NCBI GenBank assembly: GCA_050283925.1
Contig: JBNOAI010000009.1
Span: 186,001-250,000 of the forward strand
Origin: ZC4RG25 sp023428365
Lineage (GTDB): Bacteria; Pseudomonadota; Alphaproteobacteria; Rhizobiales; Hyphomicrobiaceae
Direction of reading: 5' to 3'
Length of the DNA stretch: 64,000 nucleotides
Positions within the stretch are counted from its first letter, which is position 1, and each line of letters opens with the position of its first letter. Of this stretch, positions 1 through 7,627 are shown piece by piece. Made by a program: the position numbers and the translations under genes. The notes under the pieces are model-generated. The model had not been told where the DNA came from and did no database searches. It saw only the letters and a list, made by a program, of their open reading frames with translations.

Positions 1-339
1 GCCGAGGAAGGCGTGGTGCAGCTGTTCAATCCGGTCGATGGCACGCCGCCGATCATCGGTGTCATCGGCGCGCTGCAACTCGACGTTCTGGCCGACCGGC
101 TGCGCACGGAATACAGCTTGCCGGTCGCGTTCGAGCAGTGCCCGTTCGATCTCGTGCGCTGGATCTCGGCGGACGACAAAGTCGCGCTCGAACGCTTTGT
201 GGAGAAGAACCGCTCCGGCGTCGCCACCGACCTCGATGGCGCGCAGGTCTTCATGGCGCCATCGCAATTCATGCTGCAATGGACCGCTGAACGCGCCCCC
301 GAAGTCAAATTCACCGACATTAAGGTGACGATGGCCTGA
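1..339 (+). CDS. prfC: Peptide chain release factor 3, C-terminal part (cut by window edge)
   Basis: This is the C-terminal 112 residues of RF3, the GTPase that removes RF1 or RF2 from the ribosome after peptide release. The frame is open from base 1 (AEEGVVQLF) to a TGA at 337-339. The run VIGALQLDVLADRL and the acidic/aromatic end are typical of the RF3 C-terminal domain; the GTPase domain lies outside the window. No gene follows on this strand for a long way, and an intergenic repeat begins 42 bases after the stop. The family assignment is from remembered conservation. Confidence 0.9.
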   Translation, partial: AEEGVVQLFNPVDGTPPIIGVIGALQLDVLADRLRTEYSLPVAFEQCPFDLVRWISADDKVALERFVEKNRSGVATDLDGAQVFMAPSQFMLQWTAERAPEVKFTDIKVTMA

Positions 340-380
340 TCGTGGAATTCACCGCTGTCGTTCCGACGGAGTCATTCAGG

Positions 381-440
381 CCCTGGGTCCCGGCTCTGCG
401 CAGTCGTGCCTTCGCCACAACTGCTTCGGCCGGGATGACA
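381..440 (+). repeat. Intergenic palindromic repeat, copy 1
   Basis: The 60-base element starts CCCTGGGTCCCGGCTCTGCG and ends GGCCGGGATGACA. The segments TCCCGGC and GCCGGGA inside it can pair into an imperfect hairpin. Copy 3 is nearly identical in the same direction, and copies 2 and 4 are shorter and inverted. Copies 1 and 2 form an inverted pair about 60 bases apart. It resembles the small dispersed REP/BIME-like elements common between Hyphomicrobiales genes. Confidence 0.85.
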
Positions 441-501
441 ATTGAGAGCTACAGGCCTCCTGCCATCTCAAGCCTTTCCGAGTTAGGTCGAGCCATCCGT
501 T

Positions 502-548
502 TGTCATCCCGGCCGGAGCGCGTCAGCGCGGAGAGCCGGGACCCAGGG
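502..548 (-). repeat. Intergenic palindromic repeat, copy 2
   Basis: This is a shorter 47-base version in inverted orientation, reading TGTCATCCCGGCCGGAGCGC at its left end and ending CCGGGACCCAGGG. It overlaps the 3' end of the GIY-YIG gene, providing that gene's last codons and its stop. Confidence 0.85.
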
Positions 549-858
549 CCGCACCAACTAACCCCGCCTGCTCTGGCCACAAGTCACGCCATTGCGGATT
601 GTTGGCCTCGATCAGTTCCAGCTTCCATTTGCGATGCCATCGCTTGACCCGCTTCTCACGCGCGATAGCAGCGTGGATGTCATGGTGAACCTCGAAATAG
701 ACCAGCGACTTGATCCGATACCGGCGCGTGAAGCCCGGCACCAATCCGTCGCGGTGTTCCTGTACACGTCTCACCAGATGATTGGTGACACCGACGTAGA
801 GCGTGCCGTTGCTCTGACTGGCGAGGATGTAAACCCAGTAGATGTGATCAGCAATCAT
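523..858 (-). CDS. GIY-YIG nuclease superfamily protein
   Basis: A 111-residue single-domain protein. The GIY-YIG signature appears as YWVYILAS near residues 7-14 and YVGVT near 21-25, followed by the conserved arginine region (LVRRVQEHR), and a later EKRVKRWHRKWK segment typical of the stand-alone UvrC-N/YhbQ-like family. It may act as a small DNA nuclease; its cellular role is not known. The gene sits alone between two inverted pairs of a palindromic repeat. Its last residues (ALGPGSPR) and its TGA stop are read from repeat copy 2, so the repeat seems to have inserted into, or co-evolved with, the gene end. No strong ribosome binding site is visible before the ATG. Confidence 0.85.
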   Translation of the reverse strand: MIADHIYWVYILASQSNGTLYVGVTNHLVRRVQEHRDGLVPGFTRRYRIKSLVYFEVHHDIHAAIAREKRVKRWHRKWKLELIEANNPQWRDLWPEQAGLVGAALGPGSPR

Positions 859-880
859 CTCATGGCCGGGAATGTCGTTG

Positions 881-940
881 CCCTGGGTCCCGGCTCTGCG
901 CAGCCGCGCCTTCGGCGCAACTGCTCCGGCCGGGATGACA
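881..940 (+). repeat. Intergenic palindromic repeat, copy 3
   Basis: 60 bases, nearly identical to copy 1 in the same direction. It begins just upstream of the GIY-YIG start and forms an inverted pair with copy 4 about 170 bases away. The few changes relative to copy 1 (for example GCCGCGCC for GTCGTGCC) lie in the middle. Confidence 0.85.
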
Positions 941-1111
941 AGGAGATTATGCGACAGCCACAGCGCTACGCAATGCGAGTGTATCGTTGACTACTACGAG
1001 CTCTATGACACGAGAAGGCGTTTCGCCACCATCGCCGACGTGAATCAGAAAGCAGCGCCCGGGGCTCAGCGAAGAGATAACGCCGGTGTGTTCGACAATG
1101 CAGCCCACATT

Positions 1112-1158
1112 TGTCATCCCGGCCGGAGCGCGTCAGCGCGTAGAGCCGGGACCCAGGG
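1112..1158 (-). repeat. Intergenic palindromic repeat, copy 4
   Basis: 47-base inverted copy, differing from copy 2 by a single visible base (GCGTAGAG versus GCGGAGAG). It ends 11 bases before the 3' end of the cupin gene. The 171 bases between copies 3 and 4 hold nothing recognisable. Confidence 0.85.
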
Positions 1159-1169
1159 TCACAGCCACC

Positions 1170-1502
1170 TCAGTCGACGATAAACAGCTTCACGCCCGTC
1201 GTCGTGGACGAGCGGTGGGCGGCGTCTCCGAAGTCGGAGACCTGGTAGCTCATGCCCGGCTTCAGTGTGAACGTGCGGCCGTCACGCAGTTCCGAGATCA
1301 GTTCGCCTTCGAGCACGTAGAGCACGTGTCCGCGATCGCACCAATGATCCGCGACGTACCCCGGTGAATACTCGACGAACCGCACACGCAAATCGCCGGC
1401 ATTCATCGTCCGCCAAAGGGCGACACCGCTGTCACCCTTATGTTCGGTCGGCTCGACCTTGGACCAGTCGACAACAGTGAAAGGCATGGTCGGGAGTTTC
1501 AT
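1170..1502 (-). CDS. DHCW-motif cupin family protein
   Basis: A 110-residue single cupin fold protein. The central segment GYVADHWCDRGHVLYVLEGE carries the DHCW motif and the HxH-like metal-binding cluster of this small cupin family; a second cupin strand set follows (LKPGMSYQVSDFGDAAHRSS). The substrate is unknown for the family. I chose the ATG at 1502 because GGAGG lies 11 bases before it; an in-frame TTG at 1520 overlaps that ribosome binding site and is less likely. It is close behind prfB on the same strand (21 bases) and may be co-transcribed with it. Confidence 0.85.
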   Translation of the reverse strand: MKLPTMPFTVVDWSKVEPTEHKGDSGVALWRTMNAGDLRVRFVEYSPGYVADHWCDRGHVLYVLEGELISELRDGRTFTLKPGMSYQVSDFGDAAHRSSTTTGVKLFIVD

Positions 1503-1523
1503 CTGTTCGCCGTCCTCCAACTG

Positions 1524-2655
1524 CTAGTCGAGATCCTTGATCTTACCCGGTTCGTCATCCTTCAAGCGCTGAGCCAGCGCGGCCTCGATGAACGGATCGA
1601 GATCGCCATCCAACACCGCGTCCGGATTGCCGCTTTCGACGCCCGTGCGAACGTCCTTCACCATCTGATACGGCTGCAGCACGTATGAGCGGATCTGATG
1701 CCCCCAGCCGATCTCGGTCTTGCTGGCCGCTTCGGCATTGGCTTTTTCCTCGCGGAGTTTCAACTCCCGCTCGTACAGGCGCGCGCGCAGCATGCCCCAC
1801 GCAATCGCGCGGTTCTTGATCTGCGAGCGCTCCTGCTGGCTGGCCACGACGATGCCGGTCGGTATGTGCGTGATGCGCACCGCCGAGTCGGTCGTGTTGA
1901 CGTGCTGACCACCAGCGCCCGACGAACGATAGGTATCGAGACGGCAATCGCTCTCGTTGATCTCGATGTCGATGTTCTCGTCAACGACCGGAAACACCCA
2001 GACGGACGCAAAGCTCGTATGCCGGCGCGCGTTGGAGTCGAACGGCGAGATGCGGACGAGACGATGCACGCCGGATTCGGTCTTCAGCCAGCCGTAGGCA
2101 TTCTCGCCCTTGATTTCGAGCGTTGCGGACTTGATGCCCGCTTCTTCGCCGGGGCTCTCTTCGATCAACGAGACCTTATAACCGCGCTGTTCTGCCCAGC
2201 GCATATACATGCGCAGCAACATCTGAGCCCAGTCCTGGCTCTCGGTGCCACCCGCACCCGCATGGACTTCGAGATACGTGTCGTTGCCGTCGGCTTCGCC
2301 CGACAGCAGCGCCTCGACTTCGCGCTTGGAGGCACGCTCAGTCAGTTGCTTCAATGCGGCTTCGCCCTCGGCGATCGTTGCCGCATCGTCCTCGGCCTCG
2401 CCAAGCTCAACCAATGTCACCGCATCGTCGAGTTCGCGCTCGATTGCGCGATAGGCCACAATCTGGCCTTCCAGCGCCTGCCGCTCACGCATCACCTTCT
2501 GCGCGGCGCGCGGATCATTCCACAGCGTCGGATTTTCGGCCTTCTGGTTCAGTTCCGCGAGGCGCGCTTCTGCAGTATCCCAGTCAAAGATGCCTCCGCA
2601 GCAAGGCCAGCGACTGCTGGATGGCGTCGACATGCTTTTGCGGCTCAGCCCTCAT
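1524..2655 (-). CDS. prfB: Peptide chain release factor 2, expressed through programmed +1 frameshift
   Basis: RF2 recognises UGA and UAA and triggers peptidyl-tRNA hydrolysis. The first 23 codons (MRAEPQKHVDAIQQSLALL, then RRHL) run from the ATG at 2655 to an in-frame TGA at 2586-2584. The rest (DWDTAEARLAELNQ onward) is in the +1 frame, giving about 376 residues. The body has the GGQ motif (SSGAGGQHVN), the codon-recognition region and the usual RF2 C-terminus. AAGGA precedes the ATG. The broken frame is the conserved autoregulatory recoding seen in most bacterial prfB genes, not a pseudogene. Confidence 0.95.
2583..2597 (-). promoter_or_regulatory. prfB programmed +1 frameshift site
   Basis: Read on the minus strand the site is GGAGG CAT CTT TGA C. 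The Shine-Dalgarno-like GGAGG (2597-2593) sits one codon upstream of the slippery CTT (2589-2587), followed by the poor-context stop TGA C. This has the same arrangement and spacing as the Escherichia coli site. Low RF2 favours slipping at CTT into the +1 frame, so RF2 controls its own level. Confidence 0.95.
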
Positions 2656-2799
2656 GGCGGCTTCCTTCGGTGTTGCGTGCCGGGTGATTGATCGATGCTG
2701 GATATAGAAGCGTCGGCGGTGCCTGTAAACGCCGCGCGCATAGCCTACGCGCAGATCAACGGCCCGCGCGCGATAATCGCGTGGGCCGTCGCTCAACGA

Positions 2800-5325
2800 T
2801 CAATAAACGTTGCCGAAGCCGGAGCTGACGTTGCGCGGCGGCGGGGCGCCATCGCCGTACGAGCTGGTTTCATAGCCGAGGAACGAGTTGGGATCGTCCG
2901 GCTCCTCGTTCGGCTTGAAGATTTCCCAGATCACGTCACGGTCGCCGGGGGCTGCCCGAATACCGGTATAGCGGTTGACGGGGACGGTCCGAATTCCAGG
3001 CGGCGCGCGGAACGGAACCTTCTTGTCGCCCAGCGCCGCCTTCATGAAGTTTCCGAAGACAGGGGCCGTGACCTGACCGCCGGTGGCAGACTTGCCCATC
3101 GGACGCGGCGTGTCGTAGCCGATGTAAACGCCGACGACGAGATCGGGTGAATAGCCGACGAACCAGACGTCCTTCGACTCGTTGGTGGTGCCCGTCTTGC
3201 CGGCCAGCGGTGTGCCTGGGACAATCTGCTTCACCACCGTCGCTGTACCGCGCTGGACCACGCCTTCCAAAATCGAGGTCATCTGGAAAGCCGTATGCGG
3301 GTCGAGGATCTGCTTACGGTCGTCCGGGGTTTCCGGCTCCTCCTGGCCCTGCCACGTTTCGGCAGCGCAGCCGTTGCACTCGCGTTGGTCGTGACGCCAA
3401 ACAGTCTTGCCCCAGCGATCTTGAATGCGATCGATCAAGGTTGCATTGACGCGCTTTCCGCCGTTGGCCAACACCGAGTAGGCGGTCGCCATCCGCAGAA
3501 GTGTCGTCTCGCCGGCGCCAAGCGACATGGCGAGCACCGGAAGTAGATCGTCATAGACGCCGAAACGCTTCGAATATTCGATGATGGTCGGCATACCCAG
3601 ATCCTGGGCCAGACGCACCGTCATCTGGTTGCGCGATTTCTCGATGCCGACGCGCAGCGTGGAAGGTCCGTAAGACTTGTCCTTGTTGTAGTTCTCGGGA
3701 CGCCAGATGTCCTGTCCGGGCCCCTGCTCGATCTCGATCGGAGCATCGAGTACGAGGCTGGTGGGCTTGTAGCCATTGTCGAGTGCAGCGGCATAAACCA
3801 ACGGCTTATACGAGGAGCCAGGCTGGCGCCGGGCCTGCACGGCGCGGTCGAACTGGCTGATCGCGAACGAGAAGCCGCCAACCACCGCAAGAACACGGCC
3901 CGTATGCGGGTCCATGGCGACCAGGCCGCCACCCACTTCCGGGATCTGCATCAGGCTCCAAGCCCCGGTCGGCTTGTCCGGATCCTTGGGCGCGACATAG
4001 ATCACATCACCCGCGCTCACGACATCCTCGGGCCGCTTCGGTGCCGCACCTTTGTTCCGATCCGTGGCGACAAACTTGCCGGCCCACTTCATCTCGTCGA
4101 ACGACACTTCGACGGCTTCGCGCGCCGACACGAAGCTGCCGTCCTGCTGCCGTTCGGGCCGCAGGCCGACAACAACCTTGGTCTTCTCGATCTGCAGCAC
4201 GACACCGAGCCGCCACGGCTGAATATCGCCGGGCGCTTCAATCTTGGTCAGCGCGAGACCCCAATCGCCCTCAGTCGGGATCTGTTGCACCGCGCCGCGC
4301 CATCCCCGGCTACGGTCGAAATTGACGAGGCCATCGATGAGTGCCCTGCGGGCCTGCCCTTGCAGCGTGGGATCGAGTGTCGTGCGGACCGATAGTCCAC
4401 CGCCATACAGCTTTTCCTCGCCATATTGAGCGAGCAGCGAACGGCGCACTTCCTCGGCGAAGAACTCTGCGGCAAAGATGTGCGCGCCAAACGGGCGGAT
4501 ATTCACTTCCAGCGGCTTTGCCTTGCCGGCTTCCGCCTGCTCGCGCGAGATGTAGCCGTTCTGGGTCATCTCTTCGAGAATCCAGTTCCGGCGCGCGGTG
4601 GCTTCCTTGGCCCGGCGGAACGGATGATAGTTATTGGGCGCCTTCGGCAGGGCTGCCAGATAGGCTGCCTCCTCCGGGGTCAGATCCTTCAACTCCTTGC
4701 TGAAGTAGTTGAGCGCCGCCGCCGCCACACCGTACGAGCCGATGCCGAGATAGATTTCGTTCAGATACAGCTCGAGGATCTTGTCCTTCGAATACGCGCG
4801 CTCGATGCGGATGGCGAGGATCGCCTCCTTCAACTTGCGCTCGTACTTCTGCTCATTGGTCAGAAGGAAGTTCTTCGCGACCTGCTGTGTGATGGTCGAC
4901 GCGCCTTCCGGACGACGGCCGGGATTCTGCAGGTTCTTGTAAAGGGCACGGCCAACGCCGAAAAAGTCGATGCCGCCGTGCTCGTAGAATCGTTTGTCCT
5001 CGGCTGAGAGGAATGCGCCCAGCACCAGCTTCGGGATCGTGTTGATAGGCACGAAGATGCGCCGTTCACGCGCATACTCGGCAATCAGCGCTCCATCGTG
5101 CGCATGGATGCGGGTCATGACCGGCGGCTCGTACTCGGCCAGCTTCTCGTAACTCGGGAGATCCTGGGAGGCGTGCCACAATAGATAGCCCGCTACCGCC
5201 GAGCCTGCGAGGAAGACGACGACGCCAGCCGCAAATCCCCAGCCAAGCAGACCGAGCAGGAGACTCTTCTGTCGCTTCTTCCGCCGCTTGGGAGCGGGAG
5301 GTGGTGGCAGAATGGGCGCGCGCAT
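2800..5325 (-). CDS. mrcA: Penicillin-binding protein 1A (bifunctional glycosyltransferase/transpeptidase)
   Basis: A class A PBP of 841 residues that polymerises and cross-links peptidoglycan at the inner membrane. Order: short basic cytoplasmic tail with a proline stretch, one membrane anchor near residues 22-48, the GT51 domain with EDKRFYEHGG (catalytic Glu near 109), an OB-like insertion, then the transpeptidase with SSYK (Ser504), SRN, and KTGTT (Lys710). The ATG at 5325 is preferred (AGG just upstream, sensible cytoplasmic tail); a longer in-frame extension to 5454 lacks features of this family. It lies downstream of the amidase gene on the same strand (about 200 bases), a common alphaproteobacterial cell-wall pairing. 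Confidence 0.95.
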   Translation of the reverse strand: MRAPILPPPPAPKRRKKRQKSLLLGLLGWGFAAGVVVFLAGSAVAGYLLWHASQDLPSYEKLAEYEPPVMTRIHAHDGALIAEYARERRIFVPINTIPKLVLGAFLSAEDKRFYEHGGIDFFGVGRALYKNLQNPGRRPEGASTITQQVAKNFLLTNEQKYERKLKEAILAIRIERAYSKDKILELYLNEIYLGIGSYGVAAAALNYFSKELKDLTPEEAAYLAALPKAPNNYHPFRRAKEATARRNWILEEMTQNGYISREQAEAGKAKPLEVNIRPFGAHIFAAEFFAEEVRRSLLAQYGEEKLYGGGLSVRTTLDPTLQGQARRALIDGLVNFDRSRGWRGAVQQIPTEGDWGLALTKIEAPGDIQPWRLGVVLQIEKTKVVVGLRPERQQDGSFVSAREAVEVSFDEMKWAGKFVATDRNKGAAPKRPEDVVSAGDVIYVAPKDPDKPTGAWSLMQIPEVGGGLVAMDPHTGRVLAVVGGFSFAISQFDRAVQARRQPGSSYKPLVYAAALDNGYKPTSLVLDAPIEIEQGPGQDIWRPENYNKDKSYGPSTLRVGIEKSRNQMTVRLAQDLGMPTIIEYSKRFGVYDDLLPVLAMSLGAGETTLLRMATAYSVLANGGKRVNATLIDRIQDRWGKTVWRHDQRECNGCAAETWQGQEEPETPDDRKQILDPHTAFQMTSILEGVVQRGTATVVKQIVPGTPLAGKTGTTNESKDVWFVGYSPDLVVGVYIGYDTPRPMGKSATGGQVTAPVFGNFMKAALGDKKVPFRAPPGIRTVPVNRYTGIRAAPGDRDVIWEIFKPNEEPDDPNSFLGYETSSYGDGAPPPRNVSSGFGNVY

Positions 5326-5522
5326 GGACCTCGGCTTCTTGTCGAAGGGCAACCGTCTCGTCACACAACCAAACGGCAAGAAAACGGCGAGCTCACACTT
5401 ATCACGAAATGCGGCACCGCGAGCCCGCAAAAAAATCGGACGACAGCCCCCCAATCGGGCGGAGAGCGTGACCTAAACGCGAATCACTTCAATAAGTTCT
5501 CCGTCGGCCAATGATAAACCAT

Positions 5523-6779
5523 TTATGGCGATCGGAGAGCCCCTACCGCGCGTTTGGTAAAGAACGCTTCGATCGCAGCAGCAATTCCACCAGCCACCCG
5601 CTTCTGCCACTCAGCCGACCGCAGCAGCTTCAGATCCTCCGGATTGCTCATATAGCCAAGCTCGATGAGAACGGAAGGCGAATGTGTCTGCTTCAGCACC
5701 TTGAAGGCCGCTGACCTCTGGGGTTCGCGTGACAGCGCGATATGCTTGCGCAGCTCACCCGTCACGAGCCCGCGGAAGTCTGATGAAAAATCAGTGGTCT
5801 CCCGGCGCAGAAGATCGACGAGGATGTTGCGAACCGCGTCCTGGTTCTCTGCGGGCGTCGAATCCAGGCCCGCCAGCACGTCGGCTGCGTTCTCTTTTTC
5901 CGCGAGTCGCCGCGCTTGTTCGTCGGACGCGTGATCGGACAGCATATAGATCGTCCCGCCGCGAATGGCCTGCGCGATGGCGTCTTCAGCAACCGAGTCC
6001 GCGTGGATCGAAATGAACAAATCTGCTTGATTTTCAACGGAAATTCTTACCCGCTCGTCCAAGGAAACATAGACGTCGCTGTTGCGGGTCATCACAACCT
6101 TGTAGCGACCACTGGCATTCAGAAGTGCTCTGAGTTGCCTGCTGACCCCCAGCGCAATGTCCTTCTCGAGAAGCCCGCCCGAGCCGACCGCGCCCGGATC
6201 GACGCCGCCATGTCCGGCGTCGAGGATGATCACCGGCTTGGTTTTGCGCCGGGACTGCTGCTGCGGATCGGGCTCCGTCACGGCCGCGCGCAGGACTGGA
6301 GCGGCTTTCGGAGCCGACGCGCTGGCGCGATCCACCCGAGCCAGCTCAATCGCCAGAATGGCTGCACCGCCGTCGATTTCCGTTGCGTCCGCCTTAACGA
6401 CCCTGACTGGGCCATGCGTGTCGATCACGAGCCGCGACTGGCGTGGGCCGAACAAACCATAGCGAAACGCCTTGATCAGACCCTGCGCCTTCTGTCCGTC
6501 GGCAACATCGATGCGGAACTCGACCTCCGGAAGATCGACAACGACGCGATCAGGATCGGCAAGGACGGTCGCCTTGACCGCCACCTTCCGCGTCAGATCA
6601 AACACAAGGCGGGCCGTATCGCCTTGAGCTGTAACCTGAACGCGATGAGCCACGGGTTTGCCGCGCGGGGCTTTTTGCGGCGCCTGTACTGTGGTGGAAA
6701 CGACCGGCGCCCAGTTTGCCGCCGCGTCAGCCTGCTGCGCCCATGCATTTTGCGCCGGCGTCCAGGCCAGCACAGCCAA
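5523..6779 (-). CDS. amiC: N-acetylmuramoyl-L-alanine amidase with AMIN domain
   Basis: A periplasmic Zn amidase that cleaves the peptide from glycan during cell separation. An N-terminal AMIN domain (about residues 40-150) targets the septum or wall. The Amidase_3 catalytic domain follows, with ILDAGHGGVDPGA, EKDIALGVSRQL, and SIHAD supplying Zn and catalytic residues, ending with LIELGYMSN. The indicated start is a TTG and yields a signal peptide missing its basic front. The open frame continues upstream to a stop at 6842-6840 and encodes IRGVAIAFGLAVLAWTPAQ, a better signal peptide, but holds no ATG, GTG or other TTG; an ATT at 6806 is a possible start. Product is firm, start is not. Confidence 0.88.
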   Translation of the reverse strand: MAVLAWTPAQNAWAQQADAAANWAPVVSTTVQAPQKAPRGKPVAHRVQVTAQGDTARLVFDLTRKVAVKATVLADPDRVVVDLPEVEFRIDVADGQKAQGLIKAFRYGLFGPRQSRLVIDTHGPVRVVKADATEIDGGAAILAIELARVDRASASAPKAAPVLRAAVTEPDPQQQSRRKTKPVIILDAGHGGVDPGAVGSGGLLEKDIALGVSRQLRALLNASGRYKVVMTRNSDVYVSLDERVRISVENQADLFISIHADSVAEDAIAQAIRGGTIYMLSDHASDEQARRLAEKENAADVLAGLDSTPAENQDAVRNILVDLLRRETTDFSSDFRGLVTGELRKHIALSREPQRSAAFKVLKQTHSPSVLIELGYMSNPEDLKLLRSAEWQKRVAGGIAAAIEAFFTKRAVGALRSP

Positions 6780-6842
6780 GCCAAACGCTATCGCTACGCC
6801 GCGAATCGAAAGCCCCCAACCGCTTCCAAATGACGCCGTTTA

Positions 6843-7627
6843 CGACGCCAGGCCCCTCCTGGTCGCTTTGCGACCGTGATTAACGGGTTATTGACCAAAC
6901 CAAGGCATGACAAGTAGGTCGAGAACGGTCGTTGGAGGTGCGTGACATGCACAACACGCTTGCCTCGGCAAAGGTGAACACGTAAAACTCACCTCGCTCC
7001 GCGCCGGGGCTTAGTCTATGAGGCGCGACCCAGCAGGATCAGCAAGACATGCAGCCGGAGGCTGCGAGTTTCATGGTCCTTAAAGGCTCCGCGTCCAGCC
7101 GATCCGGCTCGGCATACAGGTGTCTAGCCCGCTTCGAAGTGGCGGCGTACCGCCCCTGGCGTCATCTTCGTCAGGAACGCACCGTGCATGCGAAGCGCTT
7201 GATGATCACCTGAGACAATCTCGTCTCGTTCTTCCGCCCGGGAAAGGGGTGCGGGGAGCGGGGCATTCGCCGGCGACTTAAAAGGCGCCATTCATCCATC
7301 GTCCCGTCAGCGGGACCAGTCTTCCCCTTGGGCCTTCATTTCGTGCTCAACGGGCGGGCTTAAGTAGTCAGAGATGCAGACCACGTCCACACGGTCATCG
7401 CGCAGGCTGAGGGGCTCTCTCCCAATATCGGGAGCGCCCTCGAAGCAGCTCGGACGCATGGACGTCGCTCAGGCCAGGCCCTCCCAACAGACGCGGCCGG
7501 GACCCCTTTCCAGAACCCGTTTTTCACAACCAAACATAACGCGCGTCCATGACGGGCGCCCCGCAGACTTTGGCCGATCGGTCAGCGTTTGTGAGGAGCC
7601 GCGCCGCCGCGCGAAGGACCCATTCAC
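6843..7627 (+). other. Long leader/intergenic region upstream of rne
   Basis: About 785 bases with no convincing gene between the divergent amidase and RNase E genes. It contains several GC-rich inverted segments, for example GTCCCGTCAGCGGGAC near 7303-7318 and a CTCCC/GGGAG hairpin near 7420-7434. A TTGACC at 6891-6896 could be a promoter element, but the matching -10 is poor. RNase E genes in other bacteria have long autoregulatory 5' untranslated regions; a similar role here is inference from position and length. Confidence 0.45.

Noticed and set aside
5326..5454. Longer start for penicillin-binding protein 1A
   Set aside because: The extra 43 residues have no family resemblance, and the ATG at 5325 gives the normal cytoplasmic tail.
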